Source: Paramecium sonneborni (Eukaryota; Ciliophora; Oligohymenophorea; Peniculida; Parameciidae). Taken from it: 64,000 nt of DNA. This document shows positions 26,955-38,478 of the stretch, one piece after another. The translations under genes and the position numbers were made by a program. Positions within the stretch are counted from its first letter, which is position 1. Every line of letters begins with the position of its first letter. The stretch is taken from assembly GCA_905182985.1 (NCBI GenBank), contig CAJJDN010000176.1, positions 62,001 to 126,000 on the forward strand, read 5' to 3'. Under the pieces are notes generated by a model that had not been told where the DNA came from, made no database searches, and saw only the letters and a list, made by a program, of their open reading frames with translations.

Positions 26955-29900
26955 TCAAAACTTCTTTAATCCTAAACAGACTAAAATCCCTCTCCAACAA
27001 CTATTTGTTTTCTTTAGTTTTAAACTAGTCTGTCCTAATTCTAAAGGATTTTGATCTCCAACAATTAAAGTTGTTTTCCTTTTTTAAATATTATTTAAAT
27101 TCTTATTATTAAGATTATTATTGTTATTTATTATTATTTCTTAATCATAATTTGTTATCAAAATATTTAAAACATTAACTGATACTTATTATGCTTCAAT
27201 TCTACTATTTTAAAGATCATCTTATTATCTCTTTTCATTCATTATTCCATTAATCCACATATTTCTCTCTTCAATTTTATCAACCTTAAATTCATATTCT
27301 TTTCCATCTTTCATTCTTAATATAAATTTATTCTACTTATTCTATTTACCTACTACTTCTATTACATTTTAAATATTTAATTTATTTTAGCATTTATAAG
27401 ATTTCTCTTCCAAATACCAATATATATATCCTTTCCTTATTCTTACATATCTATAATCCCATTTACTCATTAATTTCTATTATCTAGCTTTTTTTTTATA
27501 AACATATCCTTCAAAAATACTCATATTCTCTGATTAATCTATAGAAACTTAAGATTTAGTAATTAATTCTTCAATATTCATCACTTTGGTCTTACTTATA
27601 CTCGTTTTTGATGTACGACTTGAATTTGAATCTTATTTCTATAATATTAATGTATCCTACTATCCAAATTCTATTAATTGACTCTTTACATCTTAAGTTG
27701 ATTCACCATATTCTTATTCTTCATCCATATTCTTTATTATTTAATCGAATTACGATAAACTTTTTAAATTCACCTCTGACTTTCTTAATCTTAATTTTTC
27801 AATTATTACATTTACTGTCCTTATAGTAAAACATCTTCCAAAATATTATTTCAAACCTTTAAAAACTTCAATTAATTCTTATTCCTTTTCACTATTTAAT
27901 AATTAGATTATTAAATCAAAAATATCCTATAGATTTAAATTATATTTTCTTAAAAATTCCCTTACAATTTATTTATCTTCCATTATCTTTGTCTCTATCT
28001 ACTTTCTCTTATAATTATTAATCTTATCTAACTAATTTAAAAAACTATCAAAATAATAATATTGTAATTAAGACATCATTCTCTCGACTATTGATTTCTA
28101 ACTTTGTTCAATTAATTTCATTAATTATACATTCCTTTCAAATTATTCAAGAACTTATTTATTTATATCCAAATCCAAAAGAGACATTTAAAATTATTAT
28201 CTAAAATCATCATTTTATTTTAAATTATAAATCTCTTATTCAACTAATTTTAATACTTCCTAATATTTTCCAATTATTTTTTATTTTATCTTTTCCTAAT
28301 TTTTATTTTCTTATAATTATTCAGCTATTAATTCTAGTCTAATACATATCTCCTAAATTGTTTCAATGTCATTACAAACTCCTATTAAAAAATCTTAATT
28401 ATTATTTTATTCCTCTACTGAATTATATAACTATTCTAAATACTACCATAACACACTCTTTATATTTTACATCACTATCTTACTCTTAAAATATTTGTTT
28501 AATTTTTCATCTATAACTATTTCTATTTCTTTTATTATCTCAAATAATTCAAAAGCACCAACAGTTTTTATTCTATTTTTTATCTAAATCGTTTTACATT
28601 CTTCTAATTATACTAATATCTTTCTCTCCGCTGATTATTTCCATCTATTTACATATATTTCTAATAATGTGGTAATTCCTTATCTTATACGCACATCTTT
28701 TATATAATTCAATATGATTTATTAATATTCAAATAGCCATGTAGCGAATCCCTATATTTCATTTAAACTTAGATATTTATTATTTATAGTCCAAAATTCA
28801 CTGATGTTGTAACATATTTTCTCATGATATACATCTATGTATTCTTAAATTATATCTTATCGTTAGGGATCTTTTACTATACAACACTCAATCGATTTTA
28901 TCATATCTTATCCAATTAACATCAAACAACATAATAAATCCCATTAGTTTTAAAATCGAGTCTATTCATTTATATTTTATTCTAATTCTATTCTTTGAAT
29001 GTCAAGTTCAAGTTTCTCTTTTATTTTTTATCTCCGAATAGGCAAACTTTATTCCATATCATATATCCTTATTATTGGATTAATATTTTTCTAGATTTTA
29101 ATTTTTAAATTATTATTTATTTCTCTGCAAGTTTTCATTGATTCATTTAATCCTTTCTACCATTTCATTCTATCCTTTTCACTATTTGTCATTAAGCTAT
29201 ATATTTTGTCTCCCATATTTAATTTAAATATAAATCCATTATCTGAAGACTTTTGCATATTTTTTATAATTATTTCTTTACAATTCTAAAGTTTCAAATA
29301 TACTTTTCTTTTCATCTACTTTTCATTACCATTTTAATTTATATAGATTAATGTATCCAATTCCAAATTTATATCTGATTATTACAAAACCTATTCATCA
29401 TCATTAATTTCTGGAAACTTTTATATTTACATTAATATTTTACAAGTGGTTTAGCAGAAACTAAAATAAACCATCTTTATTTGTATATTTTCATTTTTTA
29501 TTTACTTCTCTTCCCCAAACATCCAAATACTAATCTAGACTTCAACATTTAATTCTAATTTAACTATTAAAATCCTAAAGTTTCTAAAATCTAATTATCA
29601 TCAAACTATTATGCTTAGAAAATTGACTTTTTTTATGTATCTTTGTTTCCTTGAAAATTTTCGTTCACCATTTTCTCTTTCTCTATTTAAACTATTTAAG
29701 TAGTTTACAAATCAACCTTTTTATGAGTTGAACCTATTATAATAACCATGAAAACTCACCTTTTGATTTTGAAACATCCTCATCTACACTTAGCTACTTT
29801 CTTTTTAAGTTCTTAGATAAACATTTGCAAAACTCTAAAGTTTCTATCCATGTCTTCCTTTCTTCGTCATTTTTTGCTTTCAATTCTAAATCTCTACCGA

Positions 29901-30247
29901 TAAATTTTATTGTAAATTCATCTTCTCCTTGTTATTCTATAAGAATATTATCTTAAATTTCAAAAGCACCTTTTGGCTTTGAATTTGTTTTCTAATAATA
30001 TATTATTTAAAAATTATCTATTACATCATCTTCAAAATAAACCAATTTACATCCTTCGTTTTCTATCAACATAAAAAATCTAAATTTTGTATTTTTTATA
30101 CCTTTTCTGCCATCCCTTTAATATTGCTGGACTTTTCTTTTTTAACCATCCTTAAAGCTTTACGTTCTTTTAATTTTTGCTTAATTATACTTTATTTTTA
30201 TTGAGTTCGGGTTAGGATAACCTTAATTTAGACCCATTTTCTAGCAT
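26955..30247 (-). CDS. triple PH-domain protein
   Basis: 1,072 residues with three introns (30080-30101, 22 nt; 29734-29759, 26 nt; 29418-29443, 26 nt). Three pleckstrin homology domains are visible. PH1 at about 31-131 has LQGWLKKKSPAILKGWQKR, and its last helix has the conserved Trp (ERKTWIETLEFC). PH2 at about 220-335 has FGCLGKRSKQKMKIYKQRWF and DRMKWQKGLNE. PH3 at about 885-980 has FEGYVYKKKARQQKLMSKW, YVRIRKGYIYWY and ERNMWINGIMNEK. Between PH2 and PH3 lies a long helical Gln/Glu/Lys-rich region. PH domains bind phosphoinositides or proteins at membranes. The start MLENGSKLRLSQPELNK puts PH1 close to the N-terminus. Head-to-head with the PDK1-like kinase. Confidence 0.9.
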
Positions 30248-30310
30248 TTATTATTAGATTATTAATCAATTTAGAAATATTAATATGTGAATTTTTATTA
30301 GAATTTTTTG

Positions 30311-31452
30311 GATTATTGAAAATTTTATCCATTTTCCACTCATTTTCATTACAAAATAATGAATAAAATTGACTCTTTACTATCTGTGTTTGTTTAGAGA
30401 TTTAATTATCTTGTCATAATTAGAAATAATTTTTTTTAATGAACTAATCGAACAGAAATGATTTTGAAAATATTCAAAGGAAAAAAAAATATAATTAGTG
30501 AGATAAAAAGTAATTATTTAGAAAAATAAGATGAGTATGTATTTGATAGATGGTAAATATCTATTTATAAAAGAAGAATAAAAAGATGAGAGTTGTTATT
30601 GGTTTAGATGGAAATATTTATATATGTTGTTTAATTTTATTTATAAAAATGAATACATTAAATGATTATGAAATTTTAGAAAAACTAGGATCAGGTTCTT
30701 ATGGGGATGTAATGTTAGCAAAATGCAAAGCAAATGGATAATTAGTAGCAATAAAAGCAATGGAGAAAAGATTGCTGATAAAGGTTAATAATTTAAGGAT
30801 AAAATAGGAAAAAAAGCAATATTAAGTTTTTATAGAGAAAGAAGTGTTATCAAGGGTTAAACATCCTGGTTTGATAAATATGATAGCTAGTTTCCAGAGT
30901 TCAGCATAAATATATTTAGTATTAGAGTTTATGGAAGGGGGGGATTTTGCAAATTTCCTAAAGATAAATAGTAATAGAAATAATGATGTTATAGGGAATA
31001 TGTGTTAACAGTCAATAGTATTTTATACAGCTGAGATTGTGACAATACTTGAATAACTACATTCAAATGGGATTGCACATAGAGATGTGAAAGTAATAAA
31101 TTAATGATGTTGTTAAGCCAGAAAATATAATGGTAGCAAATAATTTACATATAAAAATGATTGATTTTGGAACAGCTAGTTTTTTTGATGAACATAATTT
31201 ACCAGAGAATGTTCGAGATAAATTAAATGAATTAAGGGAGTTAAGCAAATAAGATGAAAGATTTATAGATGAAATAGATTAATATTAATAGAAACATAAA
31301 GCTACATTTGTAGGGACAGCAGAATATGTATCACCAGAATTATTAGAAGATGATATTTGTGGTCCTTAAGCAGATTTATGGGCATTAGGATGCATAATAT
31401 ATAAAATGTTTACAGGAACAACTCCATTTTGTGATTAAACAGAATATTTAGT
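30311..31452. repeat. 1,142-bp direct repeat, copy 1 (likely assembly duplicate)
   Basis: Identical, as far as I compared, to 31454-32595, including a run of seven G. Offset is exactly 1,143 bp and the copies are separated by one N. It contains the 5' region and most of the kinase domain of the PDK1-like gene. Confidence 0.95.
30649..31452 (+). CDS. PDK1-like kinase, truncated duplicate (5' part only)
   Basis: This is the same coding sequence as the first part of the complete gene at 31792-33282, with introns at 30784-30807 and 31093-31117. It runs into the single N at 31453 just after FCDQTEYL. Because the copy is perfect and ends exactly at the N, it is best read as an unmerged contig end and not a second gene. 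It should not be counted as a separate locus without long-read support. Confidence 0.6.
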
Positions 31453-31453
31453 N
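31453..31453. other. assembly gap (single N)
   Basis: The only ambiguous base noticed in the window. It sits exactly between the two copies of the 1,142-bp repeat. Confidence 0.95.
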
Positions 31454-32595
31454 GATTATTGAAAATTTTATCCATTTTCCACTCATTTTCATTACAAAAT
31501 AATGAATAAAATTGACTCTTTACTATCTGTGTTTGTTTAGAGATTTAATTATCTTGTCATAATTAGAAATAATTTTTTTTAATGAACTAATCGAACAGAA
31601 ATGATTTTGAAAATATTCAAAGGAAAAAAAAATATAATTAGTGAGATAAAAAGTAATTATTTAGAAAAATAAGATGAGTATGTATTTGATAGATGGTAAA
31701 TATCTATTTATAAAAGAAGAATAAAAAGATGAGAGTTGTTATTGGTTTAGATGGAAATATTTATATATGTTGTTTAATTTTATTTATAAAAATGAATACA
31801 TTAAATGATTATGAAATTTTAGAAAAACTAGGATCAGGTTCTTATGGGGATGTAATGTTAGCAAAATGCAAAGCAAATGGATAATTAGTAGCAATAAAAG
31901 CAATGGAGAAAAGATTGCTGATAAAGGTTAATAATTTAAGGATAAAATAGGAAAAAAAGCAATATTAAGTTTTTATAGAGAAAGAAGTGTTATCAAGGGT
32001 TAAACATCCTGGTTTGATAAATATGATAGCTAGTTTCCAGAGTTCAGCATAAATATATTTAGTATTAGAGTTTATGGAAGGGGGGGATTTTGCAAATTTC
32101 CTAAAGATAAATAGTAATAGAAATAATGATGTTATAGGGAATATGTGTTAACAGTCAATAGTATTTTATACAGCTGAGATTGTGACAATACTTGAATAAC
32201 TACATTCAAATGGGATTGCACATAGAGATGTGAAAGTAATAAATTAATGATGTTGTTAAGCCAGAAAATATAATGGTAGCAAATAATTTACATATAAAAA
32301 TGATTGATTTTGGAACAGCTAGTTTTTTTGATGAACATAATTTACCAGAGAATGTTCGAGATAAATTAAATGAATTAAGGGAGTTAAGCAAATAAGATGA
32401 AAGATTTATAGATGAAATAGATTAATATTAATAGAAACATAAAGCTACATTTGTAGGGACAGCAGAATATGTATCACCAGAATTATTAGAAGATGATATT
32501 TGTGGTCCTTAAGCAGATTTATGGGCATTAGGATGCATAATATATAAAATGTTTACAGGAACAACTCCATTTTGTGATTAAACAGAATATTTAGT
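31454..32595. repeat. 1,142-bp direct repeat, copy 2 (probably the true locus)
   Basis: Starts directly after the N with the same bases as 30311 and continues without interruption into the rest of the kinase gene, so this copy belongs to the intact gene. Confidence 0.95.
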
Positions 32596-33282
32596 TTTTT
32601 AGAAGGTGAGATCATGTTAGTATTCTAAAAATAATAAAATTCCTTAGGATGGAATGGACTTAATAAGTAAATTATTAGTCAGAGATCCTTTGAGTAGATT
32701 AGGTGGTGGATTGCCCAGTAAAATTAATATAAATTTGAATAGATTCAAAAAATACTTATAGAGAATTAAAAAGTCATCCATTTTTTAAAGATGTTAATTG
32801 GTAGTAATTGTGGACTTAGAAAGGACCTGAAGATGTTTAGATACATTTAAAAAAGATTACAACATAAGAATTTACATAAAAAAAATAAAGTGCAACTCTG
32901 AAACCTGAAGTAATCATAACTGGTTTAGTTAATAAGAAAACAGGTAAGGATAATTTATTATTATAGGGTGGATGATATATAAATTAAGAAATATGATTTT
33001 ATATGATTTTGAAATTCCGAAATTAGAATATTTTGATCCTAATACAGGATTAAAAAAGGTATTTATATTAATTAATACATTTTATAAAGGGTTAGATAAT
33101 ATTAGATAAATCTGTAACAATAGAATTATTGAAAGGATAATTCAATATAGATGTTCCTAGTAAAAAGAAATATTATTTTAAAGTGAGATTATTAAAATAT
33201 TTAAAAGGAATGTGAACATCCAGCTTAATTATGGGTTGATAAAATAAAAGATGTAATGAAAAAAAGGTTGAATTGTGATTGA
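31792..33282 (+). CDS. PDK1: PDK1-like protein kinase with C-terminal PH domain
   Basis: 445 residues with six introns (31927-31950, 32236-32260, 32718-32742, 32944-32966, 33059-33089, 33183-33207; 23 to 31 nt). Kinase domain at about 5-305: GSGSYGDVML, VAIKAMEKRLLIKEKKQ, IEKEVLSRVKHPG, HRDVKPENIM, MIDFGTA, and the PDK1-type activation loop ATFVGTAEYVSPELLED, then ADLWALGCIIYKMFTGTTPF. A PH domain follows at about 358-445 (GWMIYKLRNMILYDFEIPKL; ending LWVDKIKDVMKKR). Kinase followed by PH is the PDK1 arrangement; PDK1 phosphorylates AGC kinases at membranes rich in phosphoinositides. All catalytic residues are present. An in-frame ATG at 31729 would add 21 residues. The first intron is a multiple of three and stop-free. 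Confidence 0.93.
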
Positions 33283-33306
33283 TAATTAACAATAGTTATG
33301 ATTAAT

Positions 33307-34278
33307 TCAAAAGAAGTCTTTTGGAAATTTACTTCCTGCTCTAACTCTAATTTTCATAGGTATTTTATCTTCTGATTCATTTCTTTCAAGTTGTTTATTT
33401 TTAAATTTGTTGTTAAGTTCTTAAGTTGAAAGTAATAATAATTCAAGAATATTTTCATTGTTATGATTATCAGAGTCGAACTTAAGATTATTATGTATAT
33501 CCTGATTATTATTTTTCCCTGAGGAACTATATGCAGCAGATTCATTATGTTATGGAGAATGAAATAAAAATGAATGTTTTTGTGTTCCTGTTCCTTCTAA
33601 GAAATGAATACTTTTTTTATTATTTGTTGAATATTTTCTCATATATTATAGAATATCTCTTGATTCATTTAATCTACTTGATATTGGGGGTTTACATGAT
33701 TTCTTTTATAATACGTTATTCTTATGTTGTTAATTTAGATTATTAGATGACATTTTAGGTTGATTTTGTTAACTGTATTTCTGTTATTGAATTTAAACTG
33801 TTAAGTTTTCTTTAGTAGTAATTTATGCGTTGGATTATTTATTCATTCTTGGACTTTAATTAAAGACATCAAAAACTTTAATTTTTTCATTAGATGAACA
33901 TTTCTTTTCACTACTTTATGGTTTGAATTGTAATTTCTTAGAGTTTTAGGATGCTGATCTAAATTTAAATGTTTCATCATCCTTTTTTGTAATAATTCTG
34001 TCTAAGTCTTAAATTGGGGAACCACTTAATGCAGGAGAATCATCTTTTTCTAAGTTGAATTGACTTAATTACTGAGTAATTTATGTTAATAAGGCTTAAT
34101 TGAATGGATTTGTTATTAGAAAGTATATTGATTATCGGAAGGACTATTTTCATTTAATCCTAGATTTAGTTAAGTTTTAGGAGTACCATAATCTATTGTT
34201 TTTTAAGTTAGATCTAAATTTTTGATTATATTTCTATACTTATTTTAGTTACTATCTATTTGTTGTTTATTTATTCAT
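33307..34278 (-). CDS. Ser/Asn/Gln-rich protein, unknown
   Basis: 309 residues with two introns (34234-34252, only 19 nt; 34050-34072, 23 nt). The splice removes frame breaks and gives a continuous reading from MNKQTTNRQ through LNENSPSDNQYTFQQQ and DDSPALSGSPIQDLDRIITK to SEDKIPMKIRVRAGSKFPK. Many SP/TP sites and Asn/Ser/Gln clusters suggest a disordered phosphoprotein. The C-terminal end, with KIRVRAGSKFPKDFF, looks more ordered. It is convergent with the PDK1 gene, the two stops lying only 24 nt apart. No domain is recognised. Confidence 0.75.
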
Positions 34279-34485
34279 TAGATGAAGATGAAGAGAGGTA
34301 TTTTTTTAGCATTAATAATATTTTTTAATATAAGTATAAATTTAAGAATACTAAAAGAGTAGTAAATTATTATATAGAGATTAAAGAATATATAAATATA
34401 TATGTATCAAATTTATCTTTAAGGTTTTTTAAGGAGAGGCAAAGAATAATTCTTTAAATCTTTATGATGTACAATGGTTTCATTA

Positions 34486-35455
34486 TCAACATTTTCCTAG
34501 AATAATAAATGGAGTTACAAATCCATATTAAGATTGAAAAGTCTTCTTTGTAACATCATCATTTTAAAAATATGGATGATCAAGTGCTGTTTATGCTGAT
34601 AATCTTTCTTTTGGATTTGCTCTAAGAAGATTATTTAATAAATTCAAAGTAATAGAATCTAATTTTTATAATTTAGGATTATGTTTATCAATATCACCAG
34701 TAAGTCTAGGATTAGTATATAAATACAGCCAATTAAAAATAACACCAATGCTATAAATATCAATTTATTGATCATATTTAATTTATCCTTCTTTATAATT
34801 AGTAATTTCTGGTGCCATATAACCTTTAGTACCACATATAGGATATGAATATCTATATAACAATATTTTATTACTTTTCGACATTACTATAAGTTGCTAA
34901 TCCAAAATCAGCAATTGTTAGAGTTTCTACATTATTTGGTTCAAGAAATAATAGATTATCTGGTTTAAGATCTCTATGAATTATCTAAATTAAATTATTT
35001 ATGTACTTAATGATAATGTAATAGAGATACACCAGAAAGCAGTCTCTTCATAATTGATCTTATAATATCTGGAGAAAATATCTTAGAATCTGATTATTTC
35101 TAATTTCAAATAATTTAATATTATTGCTTACTTTGATTTTATTATAGAAGGCTGTAAGTGATTTGCCTTTCATTAAATTCAATATTAAATAATAAGATGT
35201 TTGGCTCTCAAAGACTCTATATAAATGAACAAAATAATTGTGTTAATTATATTTAGTTAATTCTTGTAAAATCTTCACCTCATTTTCAAATAATATCTAC
35301 AATAAAGAGATGTTTACTTTTAATTTATCGTTTTTCATAATATATTCTTTTCCTATACTTTTAACAGCATATTATACCTAAGAAAAAATATCAATTAAAA
35401 CAGAAACACTGGATGAGCTACCTCTTCCAATTATTTCAATTGCTTAATAAAACAT
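34486..35455 (-). CDS. CAMK-like Ser/Thr protein kinase
   Basis: About 297 residues, almost all kinase domain. Introns at 35100-35131 (32 nt), 22 nt after HYHQ (about 34985-35006) and 22 nt after NVEK (about 34854-34875); a further 21-nt segment beginning GTAAACATC near 35316 could also be an intron. Motifs: IIGRGSSSSVSV glycine loop, YAVKSI lysine, FENEVKIL helix C, IIHRDLKPDNLLF, IADFGLATYS, YPICGTKGYMAPEI, and NPKERLSAQTALDHPYF closing subdomain XI. All catalytic residues are present. An in-frame ATG at 35509 would add 18 residues. The activation loop and C-lobe resemble calcium/calmodulin-dependent-type kinases, but no calmodulin-binding tail is visible. Confidence 0.9.
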
Positions 35456-35552
35456 CGTAATATTTAAAAAAGTTATTTAATTACTTACCATATCAATAAA
35501 TCTATTCATATAAATATATATTTTTACGTAGCAATATCTTAAGATCGGCCAT

Positions 35553-35812
35553 TCATTAATTTAGTCGAATCTTTATATCTAAATTAAAATCCACTGAAAT
35601 TTCTATTATTTTTACTTACCTATCCCATTATCTCTATTACTGTTGATAACTTCAATGGCAATATATATTTTGGTTATTTAGATTTCTTTTATATTATATT
35701 ATTTTACAATTTCAGTCATCTCTATACAATCTTCATATAATTATATGTTATATAACACTTCCTTCCAGAAATGTTTTCGAACTCCAATGAAAGAGTATGC
35801 TGAAGTTCTCAT
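35553..35812 (-). CDS. 77-residue protein, unknown
   Basis: One 26-nt intron (35594-35619). Begins MRTSAYSFIGVRKHFWKE and ends DFNLDIKIRLNQ. It lies between the REP gene stop (38 nt upstream) and the kinase gene. If the intron is ignored the frame stays open into the kinase, so a kinase 5' extension was considered. Splicing gives a proper TGA and a compact, protein-like sequence (YIAIEVINSNRDNGIVDF). No family recognised. Confidence 0.55.
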
Positions 35813-35850
35813 TGGAGAATAAATAAAAATAATAATATTAATAATTATTA

Positions 35851-37700
35851 TCATTCTTTTTGTTTTATATTCATTAACTAATTCAATATATACTATTGAT
35901 TATCCATTTCTTACTCTTATGGTTATTACTCTTTAGCTATCTTTTCAACCATATAGTAGTTTTCTTCAAAATTAACATTCACCTTCTAAACATTCTTCAT
36001 AAATGCTTTTGTTTGGGCATCCAAATCTAAATCGTCATTATCTTCAGTAGTAACGAAACTTAATATAATTATGATCAATACATATTTTCATCTGTATTTG
36101 GTTAAAAACTATACTCTCCTTTATTCATTTCCTGCAATAATACTTTCTCATAGCAGATGTAATTGATACTCTTCTCTTCTCCTTCATTATACTTTGAATC
36201 AATATCTATTATTATTTATTTTAAATTCTCCTTCAATTCTATCTAATTCTACTCTTCTAATAATGTCCAAACATAAAACAATTCATAATCCTTATAGGCA
36301 CTATTGCTATTGTTATCTGCTCGAAAGATATATATAGGATTATTGCTGAATAGTTTACATGGTATAACATAAATACTTGGATCTAATTAATGTTAAGTAT
36401 TTTAATCTTCAATCAATTAATCAAGTATTAAAGATCTAATTTCTTCACATAATACTTTTTAATTTTTAGTTGTAACTAAAATCAATCTCATAAGAACATA
36501 ATTTTATTTTGATTAATGTTCTTAATTAATTACAGGTTAATTCAATTAAATATAAGAATCATATATTTATTTACACATTATAATTCCTTATTTGATTCTA
36601 ATTTAATCTTGATGTAAGTTTGATGAAATAAGATATTCATTATCTTTTTTGTCTATTTTATATATTCTAATTTAACTTTGTGTTATAAAAACTGATCCAT
36701 GAACTGCTGATATTCTACAAAATGCTTAAGGGATATCTCCAGTTCCATAATTGGTGTAAAGAAAAGGAGATTTACTATGAATACCCATAGATTTGATGCA
36801 TTTACCAAATTTTGTAATGAATTCCTCTGTAGATATAAAATTATTTTGATTATGAAAACTCTAAGTAATAAAACATATGGAATAAAATAATATAGCATAA
36901 ACTTTATCTTTATTTAATGATTTAGAAGTGATTTCATTCAAAAATAATACAGCTTATTGATCTTTATATTATAAATATTTTTGATAGGTTTCTTCATCTA
37001 ATGATGTTGTGTTTTGATCAAATTCTTGTGTAGAATTTTAATCAATTTGATAATTGATAACTTTATGAAATATTTTAACAAGTGTATGGAGTAACTAAAA
37101 TAATGAATAGATGGAATACTTAGAAAAATTGTTTTTTTTCACTTAAAGTAAGAAATTAACATTTAAAGATATCACTTTTAGATGTAGGTGTTAATTTAAA
37201 TGTTTTAGTAGTTTAATCATAGAAAAATTAATTTTCAACAGCCTTAAAATCCATATATTGATCTAAATTAGCTTATTGCATAATAGAAACAGAAGGACTA
37301 TTACTAAAAAGTAATTTAGGTTGCATATCTATATTAAAGTGTTTAAATTCTTATCCTGAATTAATTTGATTAGCAAATAGTTGATTAATTTACTATTATT
37401 TTTAATTAGGATCTACAATTGTAAATATAGGTCTTTTATGTAGATATGGTAAATTTTAATTAGTAGGTAATTCAGAATCTAATTTATGAAATTCTTTAAA
37501 ATTCATCGTTCTTATGTTACTGGAATAAGTATTTCCAAAATCTAAGATTAGATTCTAATGAGTGAATAGATATGTATTACAGATGACTTTAATACTTTGC
37601 TTAGATGTGCATTATAAAGAGTTTCTTCATATCCAGTTCCTAAGATTAACCAATCATATTAGATGATATCAAGTTCAAATGGTAATTTATCGTCAGACAT
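35851..37700 (-). CDS. Rab escort protein (REP/Rab GDI family)
   Basis: 591 residues with three introns (37555-37580, 26 nt; 37095-37119, 25 nt; 36059-36081, 23 nt). The N-terminus has the family's dinucleotide-fold start YDWLILGTGYEETLYNAHLS and LDFGNTYSSN. FNIDMQPKLLFSNSPSVSIM and the DIFKCQFLTLSEKKQ segment follow, then the conserved block PFLYTNYGTGDIPQAFCRIS. The long insertion between the first two blocks and the overall length fit REP better than the shorter GDI. REP presents new Rab GTPases to geranylgeranyl transferase and delivers them to membranes. The ~80-residue tail is acidic and Gln-rich (TEDNDDLDLDAQ). Sequence is divergent, as expected for a ciliate. Confidence 0.85.
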
Positions 37701-37773
37701 TATAAGAAATATTAATAATTAAATAATAAATCGAATTGTCTTTAAATATTTATTTAAAGTTTAAAAGGATAGA

Positions 37774-38178
37774 ATGAATCAAATAATAATTATTAAACAA
37801 TAAGATGAAATTGATTAGATAGAAGGAATAGATAATACAAATATTACATACAAATAAATCAATTCATAATAATAATAAATAATAAAATTATTTATATTTT
37901 AGAAATATAAACTCAATGAATAAACAGAAAATTATAACAGAAACAAAAGCTATCAAAAATTCATGAATTTTTATTAAATTTAATCGCTTATGATCCTGAA
38001 TTAATCATTATCAAAATATCTTAGGTACTAATAACTAGAAATCGAATATTTAAGTTAATTAATAGCAATGCTTAGAATATTTTGTTAAATTTAAGTATTC
38101 TTTTTTCGCATTAATTATACCAATTATATTAAAGATTTTAGTAAAAAAAAGTATTAAGTCACAAATAAACTAAATTGA
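37774..38178 (+). CDS. possible small ORF, unknown
   Basis: An open frame of 134 codons starting MNQIIIIKQQDEIDQ. The frame two bases over also reads as protein-like sequence further on (KIHEFLLNLIAYDPELIIIK) but lacks an ATG, and there is no GT between about 37780 and 38020 that could join them. It could be a real small gene, a decayed one, or chance. Confidence 0.25.
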
Positions 38179-38478
38179 TCAAGATTATAAAAATTTAAAT
38201 TGTTTATCATCTAGCTGTATGGTAGTTGAAACTCAAATTTGTAAGAATTAGAGATGTATTAAAAAATTGAGAAAACTTATTCTTCAATAATCGATTGCTA
38301 TAAATATAAAGATAGTAAAATCAGATTAATTTAATATTAATAATAATAATTGAATTAAATAAATAATTTTATAGTTTTCTTATTGTAGAAATGAATAAAA
38401 ATATTTAAAAAGATTTTCTCTTAATATTATAATAATTAAAAATGTAGAGATATACAATTGATTTAATTAATTTAATAC
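38179..38478. other. AT-rich spacer
   Basis: No frame or structure that I can support. It contains the 3' flank of the next minus-strand gene. Confidence 0.5.

Noticed and set aside
30649..32595. Tandem duplication of the kinase gene as a biological event
   Set aside because: The copies are perfect, separated by exactly one N, and the first is cut at the N. An unmerged contig overlap explains this more simply.
35553..35812. Reading this segment as a 5' extension of the kinase at 34486-35455
   Set aside because: The frame is open throughout, but a typical 26-nt intron at 35594-35619 leads to a proper stop, and kinase homologs start close to the glycine loop.
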